From: Flavobacteriales bacterium UBA6165
GTDB taxonomy: Bacteria > Bacteroidota > Bacteroidia > Flavobacteriales_D > Crocinitomicaceae
Assembly (NCBI GenBank): GCA_002422285.1
Contig: DIUF01000019.1
Span: forward strand, 8,917-72,916
DNA: 64,000 bases
Reading direction: 5' to 3'
Below are positions 33,801-41,999 of this stretch, piece by piece (position 1 is the first letter of the stretch; each line of letters starts with the position of its first letter). The position numbers and the translations under genes were made by a program. A model generated the notes under the pieces. The model was not told the DNA's origin. It saw only the letters and a program-made list of their open reading frames with translations, and did not search any database.

Positions 33801-36382
33801 TCTTAACGGATAAAACGTCTTACAATGTTGGGGAAACCATGAAAATCACATTCCCATCATCGCAAAATGGTCGCGCTTTTGTTTCTATTGAAAATGCGAA
33901 AGAAGTGCTTCAATATCAATGGGTGCAAACAGCTAAAAATGAAACGGTTGTGTCTATTCCTGTTACCGCAGATATGGCGCCAAATGTCTTCGTGCATATC
34001 ACAATGATTCAACCGCATGCCAATACGATAAATGATGCCCCAATTCGTTTGTATGGTGTTCAGCCTGTTGATGTTGTGAACAAAGAAACCATTCTTGAGC
34101 CAACAATCAACATGCCTTCGAGTTTGAAACCTGAGGAGAAATTTACGGTTGAAGTGGGCGAACGCAATGGTCAAGCGATGACTTATACCTTGGCGGTTGT
34201 GGATGAAGGTTTGTTGGATTTAACACGATTTAAAACGCCCAATGCTTGGAAATCATTTTATTCTCGTCAGGCGCTGGGTGTGCGCTCTTGGGACATGTTT
34301 GACCATGTAATTGGTGCCTTTGGTGGCAAAATTGCACAAATCTTCAGCATCGGTGGTGATGAGGATTTAGGCAGTGGAAATCCCAAAAAACCGAATCGTT
34401 TTAAACCTGTAGTCATGTACCTCGGACCATTCGAACTCAAGCCCGGAGAAAAACAAAAACATACAGTCGAGATGCCAAACTACATCGGGTCAGTGCGCAC
34501 CATGGTTGTGGCTTCCAATGCGTCAAAATTTGCTTATGGTGCTGCTGAAAACACTACACCTGTGAAGAAACCATTGATGCTTTTGGCTTCAGCACCACGT
34601 CAGGTGAGTCCTGAGGAAAAAATATCCTTGCCAATTACAGTTTTTGCGATGGAAAATCATGTGAAAAATGTGGCGCTTAGCATTCAAGTTTCTGGTAATA
34701 TAAAGGTAGCAGGAAGCAACAAACAAGCACTTGTTTTCAATCAGCCAGATGATAAAGTGGTTTATTTTGATTTGGAAGTTGGGGCTCAAGAAGGCGCAGC
34801 AACTATTCGCGTGATGGCAACATCTGGTTCTGAGAAAGCTACTTATGAATTCAAATTGTATGTGGGCAATCCAAACCCTGTGAGCTATGAAATTTATGAC
34901 ATCGTGATTGAGCCTGGTTCAAGTCAAATAGTTGATTTTGAAACATTTGGTATTCAGGGCTCAAATAACGCTACCTTGGAATTGTCTGTAATGCCGCCTA
35001 TGAATCTTGACGCTCGTTTAGGTGAGTTGATTGGTTACCCGCATGGATGTTTGGAGCAGGTGACCTCTCGTATTTTCCCACAGTTGTATTTAGGTGATTT
35101 GGTCAATTTAGATCAAACGCGTATTCAAAAAATACAAACGAATGTGAATGCTGGAATTCGAAAATTACAGCATTTCCAGTTGCCCAATGGTGGATTTGCT
35201 TATTGGCCGGGGGCGCGTCAAGCCAATTCGTGGGGTACATCTTATGTAGGACATTTCTTGCTTGAGGCTGAGAAAAAAGGCTATCAGTTACCCGTTGGAT
35301 TCAAGAGTAAATGGATTGCTTATCAGAAAAATACAGCGAAAAGTTGGCAGGCCGCAATCTCCACGGAGAATGATTTTGATCAGGCTTATCGTTTATACAC
35401 CTTGGCCTTGGCAGGTGATGCGGATGTTGCCTCAATGAATCGATTGAAATCTACTGTTGGCATTTCTTCGAACTCAAAATTGCGCTTGGCTGCGGCCTAT
35501 GTTTTAATTGGTCAACGAGATGCGGCGCTGCAGTTGGTGAAATCAGCTAATATTGACAATCTCATACCAAAATCGAATCATTATTTCGACTCACGTGAAC
35601 GCAACAATGCGATGGCTTTGGAAACTTTTGTATTGCTGAAAGACAAAGTCAAAGCACGCAAAATGGCTGATTTGGTGGCGAGTTCTTTGAGTTCACGCGA
35701 TTACATGAGCACGCAAACAGCGTCTTATTCGTTAATGGCTTTAGGGCGTTATGCGAATTTGGTGGGTGGCTCCAATTTCACAGCAAGTTATTCGGTGAAT
35801 GGCAAAAGCGAGAAGGTGTCTGGTTCTAAGCCATTAACGCAGAGCAAATTAGGTATTCAGCGTGGATCGAATAAAGTGGAGGTGAAAAATACATCTGGAG
35901 CAACCGTCTTTGCGCGTGTCGTGGTGCAGGGAGTTTTGCCTTTGGGTAATGAAAAATCATATCAAAGAGGATTGACCTTGAATGTGTCATACAAGGACGG
36001 TTCCGGAATGCCTGTTGACCTGAGTAAAATTCAGCAGGGCATGGATGTGATTGCTGAAATTCGAGTTCAAAACACGACAAACAACCAAGTTCATAATGTG
36101 GCTCTGACGCACATTATCCCTGGTGGTTTTGAAATTGTAAATGCAAGATTCACAGAATATGGTGGCAATGATGACTCTCCGATAGATTATCTCGATATCC
36201 GCGATGACCGTTCGAATTATTACTTCACCTTAGATGCATTTCAAACAAAGACCTTTACCGTGCGTATCTCGGCCTCTTTCCCAGGAAAATATTATTTCCC
36301 CGGCACTCAGGCTGATGCCATGTACGACAACAATTATTCTGTTCGAACAACAGGTAGATGGATTGAAATTTTGAAATTCTGA
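30860..36382 (+). CDS. alpha-2-macroglobulin family lipoprotein
   Basis: An 1840-residue protein of the bacterial alpha-2-macroglobulin group, which traps attacking proteases in the periplasm. A lipoprotein-like signal ends at Cys20 (GFWSC). MG-type beta domains follow, with an unusual Trp/Asp/Tyr-rich loop near residues 470-500. The Gly-Leu-rich bait/MG core leads to the thioester motif CLEQ at C1397-Q1400 in the PHGCLEQVTSR context, so the thioester should form. The receptor-like C-terminal domains follow. The stop is 2 bases before the GTG of the penicillin-binding protein 1C gene. This pairing (yfhM/pbpC type) is known in many bacteria and is thought to protect and repair the cell envelope after protease breach. 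Confidence 0.94.
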   Translation: MRKICYFSAVVIWMFGFWSCSKKSLSDFLSDFSLYEGYIESFSSGYVSVYDPITVTLAQDLSPDLLENGPQNKWFSISPSVDGEVKFLDANTIQFVPTEKLKQDQEYRITFQLHKVMDVPKDLREFRFAVHTYKQDFIVNINDIQSYDRNWQYLRGSIETTDLMEFEIAKQLVTAEQEGKKLNVKVVRESELSRSFSFVIDSVQRKMEDSKVTIFWDGKPFKIDNKDQGEFEVPGKNNFKVVQIEVENGDEQFLKINFSDPIDKNQNLKGLVRIQDASNLRYSSEGNVLYVYLSETLSGSKLVQVFQGVKSVDGIKMKGDYREEVLFEELLPGVRLVRSGTFLPSSQNLKINFEAVNVSAVDVMVYRIHSQNILQFLQVNNYDENDGLYRVSSPVAKTTIELNHPTPKAHMRWNAYALDLSKIMKPEPGAIYRVELSIRPQYSMYECAEAFPSLETKDKPFNPADYDKRSRYNDWDGDWDEDYYWYDWRERDNPCHMAYYYDRTVATNVMATDLGVIAKRGEDGSYLFAVTDLISTNPVAGASIELYTFDQQLVQTIKTNGEGIASWKTDRYAYFALVKKDKQVTPLKLAENSSNSMSAFDVSGDRLRDGMNGYIYGERGVWRPGDTLFLGFILNNRHANPGQKHPVKLSIFNARGIMVHQDIANHASSQHYKFVVPTSADAETGNWEAVVQVGGATFRKGIFIETIKPNRLKLKTVFNNKILQANTKNTGKMEVAWLHGAIAQDLKVDLSVKYSRMTTTFKGYDKFKFDDPARTFDADETKVFEGRLNDKGIVSFDLIPDLEEEAPGMLRAVFMARAFEKGGDFSSDVFSTTVSPYKRYVGFRPTNMNKYGYMETGGKSTFEVVTLNPEGKPVAVKDLQVRVYKIDYYWWYDASSDYLSRYTSSSTHIPFKSLNVSTNSSGKGNFSFDVNENDYGRYLVRVYDPEHRHASGEILYFSWPAHRAMGRTRKNESDEATKLVFLTDKTSYNVGETMKITFPSSQNGRAFVSIENAKEVLQYQWVQTAKNETVVSIPVTADMAPNVFVHITMIQPHANTINDAPIRLYGVQPVDVVNKETILEPTINMPSSLKPEEKFTVEVGERNGQAMTYTLAVVDEGLLDLTRFKTPNAWKSFYSRQALGVRSWDMFDHVIGAFGGKIAQIFSIGGDEDLGSGNPKKPNRFKPVVMYLGPFELKPGEKQKHTVEMPNYIGSVRTMVVASNASKFAYGAAENTTPVKKPLMLLASAPRQVSPEEKISLPITVFAMENHVKNVALSIQVSGNIKVAGSNKQALVFNQPDDKVVYFDLEVGAQEGAATIRVMATSGSEKATYEFKLYVGNPNPVSYEIYDIVIEPGSSQIVDFETFGIQGSNNATLELSVMPPMNLDARLGELIGYPHGCLEQVTSRIFPQLYLGDLVNLDQTRIQKIQTNVNAGIRKLQHFQLPNGGFAYWPGARQANSWGTSYVGHFLLEAEKKGYQLPVGFKSKWIAYQKNTAKSWQAAISTENDFDQAYRLYTLALAGDADVASMNRLKSTVGISSNSKLRLAAAYVLIGQRDAALQLVKSANIDNLIPKSNHYFDSRERNNAMALETFVLLKDKVKARKMADLVASSLSSRDYMSTQTASYSLMALGRYANLVGGSNFTASYSVNGKSEKVSGSKPLTQSKLGIQRGSNKVEVKNTSGATVFARVVVQGVLPLGNEKSYQRGLTLNVSYKDGSGMPVDLSKIQQGMDVIAEIRVQNTTNNQVHNVALTHIIPGGFEIVNARFTEYGGNDDSPIDYLDIRDDRSNYYFTLDAFQTKTFTVRISASFPGKYYFPGTQADAMYDNNYSVRTTGRWIEILKF

Positions 36383-36384
36383 CG

Positions 36385-38748
36385 GTGCAATTCCTGCGCG
36401 ATTGTTTCAATTTTTCTTTGATTTGGGTGCGAAAGAATCCTGTCAAGTCTTTTCTATTCTTATTTTATGGATGGAAATTTTATTTTTTGCTGCCTAAAGA
36501 ATTGTTCGACAATCCGTATTCCTTTGTGATTGAGAGTAGGGAAGGACATCTTCTTGGCGCTCGTATTGCGGACGACGGGCAATGGCGTTTTCCTGCGCAA
36601 GATTCTGTTCCGGAAAAATTCAAAAAGTGCATTGTGGCTTATGAAGATCGATATTTTTATTACCATCTCGGCGTGAATCCAGTGGCCATTTATGGCGCTT
36701 TTCAAACCAATCGAAAGGCAGGCAAAATTGTGCGAGGTGGAAGTACTTTAACGCAGCAGGTTATTCGCTTGGCACGTAAAAATCCTGAACGCAGCTACAG
36801 CGAAAAACTGATAGAAATGATTTGGTCGCTGCGTTTGGAGTTGCGTTGTTCCAAAGACGAAATCCTGAATTTATATGCCACTCATGCGCCTTTTGGAGGC
36901 AATGTTGTTGGTCTTGAAATGGCTTCCTACCGCTATTTTGGTTTGGATGCGCATCAATTGTCGTGGGCGCAGGCAGCAACATTGGCTGTATTGCCCAATG
37001 CTCCCGGTTTGATATTTCCTGGTAAAAATCAAGATGAGTTGCGCCGAAAACGTAATGCCTTGTTGCTCTATTTACACCAAAGTGGGGAAATTGATGCCAT
37101 GGAGTTGCAGTTGTCTTTACAAGAACCGCTCCCTGATAAACCTCACCAATTGCCAGAAATCGCTCAGCATTTACTCAATCGTTTGTTTTTCAGGACTACA
37201 GCATATCAAGTTCAAACTACAATTGATTTTCATTTGCAAGAGCGCGTGAATTACATTGTTGAGCGCTATTTCCGTCAATACAGTCAAAATGAGGTGCACA
37301 ACATGGCTGTATTGGTCTTGGATGTGGAAACGCGAGAAGTATTGGTGTATATTGGGAATACGCCAACAGATAAAGCGCATAGTAAAGATGTGGACAATAT
37401 TCGCGCTGCTCGAAGCACGGGCAGCATTTTGAAACCATTTTTGTTCGCGGAAATGCTGCAAGAGGGAGAATTGTTGTATCATGCTTTGATTCCCGATATT
37501 CCAACCCAAATTTCAGGATTTAGTCCACAGAACAACAGCATGAGTTATGACGGCGCTGTGCCTGCATGGAAAGCTTTGTCGCGCTCACTGAATATTCCCA
37601 GTGTGCTGATGCTCCAGCAATATGGTGTCAATAAATTTTTTAGAAATCTTAAAAATTATGGCATATCTACACTCAACCAACAACCCATGCATTATGGTTT
37701 GTCTTTGATTTTAGGTGGGGCAGAGACAACGCTTTGGGATTTATGTCGTGCTTATGCAGGCTATGTTAGTATTCACAATTGTTTTCAAGAAAATGGATAT
37801 TACCAGTCAGATCCTTTTTGTGATTTGAACCTCGAACTTGGTCAAAAAACAGATTTTGGAAGAGAAGTGAGCACGCCGCCATATCTGAGTGCTGGCGCGA
37901 TCCACCAAACGTTTGAAGCCATGCGTGAGGTAAATCGACCTGAGCACAATGAATCGTGGCAATATTTTTCTTCTTCACAACCTATTGCTTGGAAAACAGG
38001 TACAAGTTACGGCAATCGTGACGCTTGGGCCATTGGGTGCAGCAGAAAATACGTGGTGGGCATTTGGGTGGGGAATTCAACAGGTGAGGGTAGACCAGAG
38101 CTCACAGGCGTGAGTTATGCTGGTTCGATCTTGTTTGATGTTTTTTCCGTGCTAGATGCTGTTCCTTGGTTCAAACGCCCAGAAATGGATATGCATGTGG
38201 CCGAAGTTTGCAAAAAGAGTGGTTATCTCGCTGGACCTCATTGTCCAATTGGAACAAGTTGGGTAACAAAACGCGGCTTGGAAAGTGATGTGTGTCCTTA
38301 TCATCATTTGATTCAATTGGACAGCACAGGCAGCTATCGGGTGCACAGCAATTGTGAGCGCATTGATCTGATTCAGAGTCAAGTTTGGTTCACCTTGCCA
38401 CCAGTGATGGAATGGTATTACAAAAGGAAAAATGCAGATTATATGAATTTGCCAGCATTCCGAGAAGATTGCCGACAAAGCACTGAACAAGCACTGGGTT
38501 TTATTTATCCCAAAAGTGGTGCTTTGATTTATCGTGCCAAATCATTCGACGGTGAACTTCAGCCTATTGTTTGCAAAGTAGCGCATCGCAATCCAGATAC
38601 AGAATTGTTTTGGTACTTAAACGACCGCTATTTGGGTTCAACGCAGCGCTTTCATGAATTCCCAATAAAAGCTACCGTTGGTAAACATGTGATTACGGTT
38701 GTTGATGAAAATGGCAATGATGCGCGGTGTGTGATTAATGTGGAGTAA
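36385..38748 (+). CDS. pbpC: penicillin-binding protein 1C
   Basis: A 787-residue bifunctional peptidoglycan synthase. It has one N-terminal membrane segment (about 15-32). The glycosyltransferase domain (about 55-230) carries EDRYFYYHLGVNP and GGSTLTQQVIRLARKN. The transpeptidase domain has the SxxK motif S347-K350 (STGSILKPF), SxN (SLN) and KTGTS motifs. A BiPBP_C-type beta domain ends the protein. The start is the GTG at 36385, 2 bases after the alpha-2-macroglobulin stop, which indicates tight coupling. Transpeptidase residues are complete. Confidence 0.95.
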   Translation: MQFLRDCFNFSLIWVRKNPVKSFLFLFYGWKFYFLLPKELFDNPYSFVIESREGHLLGARIADDGQWRFPAQDSVPEKFKKCIVAYEDRYFYYHLGVNPVAIYGAFQTNRKAGKIVRGGSTLTQQVIRLARKNPERSYSEKLIEMIWSLRLELRCSKDEILNLYATHAPFGGNVVGLEMASYRYFGLDAHQLSWAQAATLAVLPNAPGLIFPGKNQDELRRKRNALLLYLHQSGEIDAMELQLSLQEPLPDKPHQLPEIAQHLLNRLFFRTTAYQVQTTIDFHLQERVNYIVERYFRQYSQNEVHNMAVLVLDVETREVLVYIGNTPTDKAHSKDVDNIRAARSTGSILKPFLFAEMLQEGELLYHALIPDIPTQISGFSPQNNSMSYDGAVPAWKALSRSLNIPSVLMLQQYGVNKFFRNLKNYGISTLNQQPMHYGLSLILGGAETTLWDLCRAYAGYVSIHNCFQENGYYQSDPFCDLNLELGQKTDFGREVSTPPYLSAGAIHQTFEAMREVNRPEHNESWQYFSSSQPIAWKTGTSYGNRDAWAIGCSRKYVVGIWVGNSTGEGRPELTGVSYAGSILFDVFSVLDAVPWFKRPEMDMHVAEVCKKSGYLAGPHCPIGTSWVTKRGLESDVCPYHHLIQLDSTGSYRVHSNCERIDLIQSQVWFTLPPVMEWYYKRKNADYMNLPAFREDCRQSTEQALGFIYPKSGALIYRAKSFDGELQPIVCKVAHRNPDTELFWYLNDRYLGSTQRFHEFPIKATVGKHVITVVDENGNDARCVINVE

Positions 38749-38761
38749 GAGGCTAGTGGAT

Positions 38762-39586
38762 TTAAAAAAGCACAAAACCTATTCCTAAAGAAAAGCTATT
38801 GATTGCGCCTTTTTCACCATGAATTCTGGTCAAGCAGTTGTATTTCAAATTTAAGGACCATCTTGAACGAATCACTTCAAGAAAATAAAGCGACAACTCA
38901 ATTTCTTTTCGTTTTTCAAAACCGGGAATTGGCGCGAAGTTTTTATGTCCGAAACCAAAACGCCCAGCAATCCGACCATATCTTCCGAAAAGATCCAGTT
39001 TAAGCCCCGCAAAGGTGTTTTTACCAAGACCCCATCCGCCAACGGTTAAGTAGTAGCGCAATCCGAAGCATTGATCTGGCTTCAATCTATATCCACCAAT
39101 CACACCAAGATCCAAATTTCCTCTCATGTGTATTTTGTTCTGCACTGAGGTTTCGGATAAAATAATTTGGTTATCGTATCTCGTCTCACTTAAGTTGTAT
39201 AACCCCATTCCAAAACCAAATGCAATCCAATCGCCAACAAACAAGCCCTTTTCTTTACCACGATTGTATCGGTCATTTTTATCATCATCTGCGAAATAAA
39301 AGGGGGACCAGCCAGAACCTGGCGCCATCATTAATGTAACACCAATGAAAGAAATCCCCCATTTATCATAGTTCAGTAAATGACCTCTAGCCGTATTTTG
39401 CTGTTCGGTCACGATTCCCATTAAGTTTCCATTTGTATAGTATGGCATCTGAGGGTTTGTCTTAATATTATAAGCGTCGAATCGATACCCAACAAGCGTA
39501 GCCTCACATAATTGTGACAATGACGAGAAACAAAAAGTCAATGCGAATAGGAATAATGCCGATTTTAATGTTCTAGTTGAAATCAT
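38762..39586 (-). CDS. putative outer-membrane beta-barrel protein
   Basis: A 274-residue protein with a signal peptide (about 1-25) and many amphipathic strands rich in Gly and aromatic residues. It ends in LGIGFVLF, the aromatic terminus of a barrel. No family is recognised. It overlaps the end of the upstream 567-residue gene by 14 bases, so the two exported proteins are made together. A joint role is likely but unknown. Confidence 0.72.
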   Translation of the reverse strand: MISTRTLKSALFLFALTFCFSSLSQLCEATLVGYRFDAYNIKTNPQMPYYTNGNLMGIVTEQQNTARGHLLNYDKWGISFIGVTLMMAPGSGWSPFYFADDDKNDRYNRGKEKGLFVGDWIAFGFGMGLYNLSETRYDNQIILSETSVQNKIHMRGNLDLGVIGGYRLKPDQCFGLRYYLTVGGWGLGKNTFAGLKLDLFGRYGRIAGRFGFGHKNFAPIPGFEKRKEIELSLYFLEVIRSRWSLNLKYNCLTRIHGEKGAINSFSLGIGFVLF

Positions 39587-41276
39587 ACTTCATGAGCATT
39601 AATTTCCCTTTTTTATCTTGCATAAGGTAAACTTTACTACTTCCACCGGGGATGTTTAAATAGAAGTAAGGTCTATTTACATAGAAACTACCTTTGCCTG
39701 CAATTTCAAAATTGGATATTTTGTTGGTGCTCAAGTCTATTTTTCCGATGGATGGGTAATAATTGGGCATCATGACAGAAACTTGATTGTAATAGTAGGC
39801 AGAAAAGGAAGAGTAGGTTTTTGATGTTGTTTTAATTTCATAATTCACCCAATAGAGATTGTTTTTGTCTTTCCCTAAAATAAATTGTTGAGGAATAGGG
39901 AAGTAGGCAGCATTTTTATCTGATTCACTTCCAGGCTTGTAGCTGAATTGAGAAATGAGTTTTCCATTTTTATCGATTCTTAAACAAATCAAATGTGTGT
40001 ACTGATAGTTTTTAGGTTCTTGTTTAAACACGGGAACTTTGATTTGACCAGAGATAATAAAGCTTTCGTCGGGCAACAATTCAAAGTCACTCAATACAAA
40101 TCGTTTACCATCATAAGAGTAACCTTTTTTCTGATTTGGTGGCGTCACCAATTTTGATTTAAAGTCTTTGATGGGCGTAGAATTCATATAAATAACTTTC
40201 CCGCTTTGAATCTTAATGGTTATGAAGCTTTCAAATTTGACTTTCTCGATCTTTCTTTCATAAGTTTCCATTCTGTAATTGGGCGTACCATATTTCAAAT
40301 AATGGTTATTTTCAATTGGCGTATATTCACCGATTACATCATCGAACGATTTTTTATTGTCTGCTGATAGGGCACATAGATAAACTGTTCCGTCTATTTC
40401 TGTATTGTGTCCGGTAATTGCCATCACATTACTTGGAGCTTTGATTTTAAAACGATGCTTGATGTTTCCTTTTCGGTCTATTTGGAGCCAGGTGTATTCA
40501 TTTAAACTTCCGCTGTTTGGAGCAAAAATAAATACAATGTCACTGCCATCATAAACCAGTTCATCAGAATCTTCGGCAGGCAAATCGTTGTCGAGCTCAA
40601 ATGTATAAACCAAAGTGTGTTCTACATCAAATTCAATTGGCGTGTCAAGAATGTCAAGATTTTCTCCAATTTTCAATATGCTAATTTCTCGAGCTTTGGC
40701 ATTGCCATCTTTGTTTTTTACTGATGTTGCCAAAACAATTGGATTTCCATCTACACCTTCAAAAGCGGCTACTCCGTTATATTTGTTGTTGTCAACATTT
40801 CGCGCTTTCACATCTTTCACGTCACTTCTTTTGATTCTATACTTTTGGCGCTCCACATCCCATGTATAGGTGTAGGTTGCTGTATGTAGATTCAGTTTTG
40901 TGCTTAGAATATTAAATGAACTACCGCCGCCGACTGAAACATCAACGGCTTTTCTCGTTTTAGTTGGTTTTTCTTTGTATCGTGTTTTTCTCTCCGGCAC
41001 TTCTTTCACACCCAAAAAATTGAGCGATTTATCAAATTCGTATATCTCGTGTCCTGATTGTTTTTTGCCCAATGAAATGTAATAAACAACCTCAATGTTG
41101 CCAGCCTCGTTGAAACTCATTTCAAAGAGATAGCCTTTCACTGATTTCTTGGAAAGTGCATGTGTCTTTTCAATGGGTTTTCCTTCATTTGTTTGATTTG
41201 AAAGCCCAACAAAGGGAAAAAAAGCTACAAAAGCATAAATAAGTGTGAATTGCAATAAATTGTTTAGAATTTTCAT
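39573..41276 (-). CDS. exported protein with a propeller-like repeat architecture
   Basis: A 567-residue protein with a signal peptide (about 1-26). Long beta-rich stretches follow with repeated patterns of the type (hydrophobic)-x-D-x-x-G-N/K and tryptophans, which suggests a beta-propeller, but I cannot name a family. No catalytic motif is seen. It overlaps the downstream barrel gene by 14 bases and lies 88 bases after the LuxR-type regulator gene. Confidence 0.7.
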   Translation of the reverse strand: MKILNNLLQFTLIYAFVAFFPFVGLSNQTNEGKPIEKTHALSKKSVKGYLFEMSFNEAGNIEVVYYISLGKKQSGHEIYEFDKSLNFLGVKEVPERKTRYKEKPTKTRKAVDVSVGGGSSFNILSTKLNLHTATYTYTWDVERQKYRIKRSDVKDVKARNVDNNKYNGVAAFEGVDGNPIVLATSVKNKDGNAKAREISILKIGENLDILDTPIEFDVEHTLVYTFELDNDLPAEDSDELVYDGSDIVFIFAPNSGSLNEYTWLQIDRKGNIKHRFKIKAPSNVMAITGHNTEIDGTVYLCALSADNKKSFDDVIGEYTPIENNHYLKYGTPNYRMETYERKIEKVKFESFITIKIQSGKVIYMNSTPIKDFKSKLVTPPNQKKGYSYDGKRFVLSDFELLPDESFIISGQIKVPVFKQEPKNYQYTHLICLRIDKNGKLISQFSYKPGSESDKNAAYFPIPQQFILGKDKNNLYWVNYEIKTTSKTYSSFSAYYYNQVSVMMPNYYPSIGKIDLSTNKISNFEIAGKGSFYVNRPYFYLNIPGGSSKVYLMQDKKGKLMLMKYDFN

Positions 41277-41364
41277 TTCTCCGTGTTTTTAAGTTTGCAC
41301 AAAAAAACATCGTTTTAGAGAGTTGACTATCGCATAAAGTACGTATTTCTTGAAAAGAATTCTG

Positions 41365-41985
41365 TCAAGATTTGAACTTGTTAATGGCCTTTGTTTTATT
41401 GTCTACTTCGAGTTTTACGTATATGTTGCGAATGTGTGTTCTTACAGTGTCAACACTAATATTCAATGTCGTTGCAATTTCTTTGTAGCGCTGACCATTC
41501 GACATCAGTTCTAGAATCTCACATTCTCTATTGGTTAGTTCTGAAACAGTGTCTACTTTTTTCTGCTTGGAAAAAAAATCAATGACCATTCTTGATATTG
41601 AAGGTGTTATTGGTGAGCCGCCGCCCAAAACTATGTGAATGGCTTCTCTAATGCGTTCATGAGATTCTGATTTCAAAATGTATCCCGTGGCACCCGACTT
41701 TAAGGCATCAAAGACGTTTTGATCGTCACCAAAAACGGTGAAAGCGATAAATTGAACACTAGGTTTGAGGGGCTTTAGTTTTTTAATACATTCTATGCCT
41801 GTTAATCCTGGGAGACCGATATCCATCAGCACTACATCTGGATTATTCTTTTCGAAATTTTGAATAAATATTTCCGCAGTTGGAAACAAATCAATTTTTT
41901 CGATGAAGGGGTCATCACTGAGCAGCTCTTTTAAAAATCTAGACATTTCGATATTGTCGTCTACGATACTCAGATGAATCTGCAT
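41365..41985 (-). CDS. response regulator, NarL/LuxR type
   Basis: A 206-residue transcription regulator. The receiver (about 1-120) has the phospho-acceptor Asp in VVLMDIGLPG and a conserved Lys in ILKSES. The C-terminal HTH (about 140-205) begins LTNRECEILELMSNGQRYKEIA and contains the LuxR recognition helix VDTVRTHI. Its gene follows the propeller-type kinase gene by 14 bases, so that kinase is its likely partner. Targets are unknown. Confidence 0.93.
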   Translation of the reverse strand: MQIHLSIVDDNIEMSRFLKELLSDDPFIEKIDLFPTAEIFIQNFEKNNPDVVLMDIGLPGLTGIECIKKLKPLKPSVQFIAFTVFGDDQNVFDALKSGATGYILKSESHERIREAIHIVLGGGSPITPSISRMVIDFFSKQKKVDTVSELTNRECEILELMSNGQRYKEIATTLNISVDTVRTHIRNIYVKLEVDNKTKAINKFKS

Positions 41986-41999
41986 ACAAAAGGTTTAGA

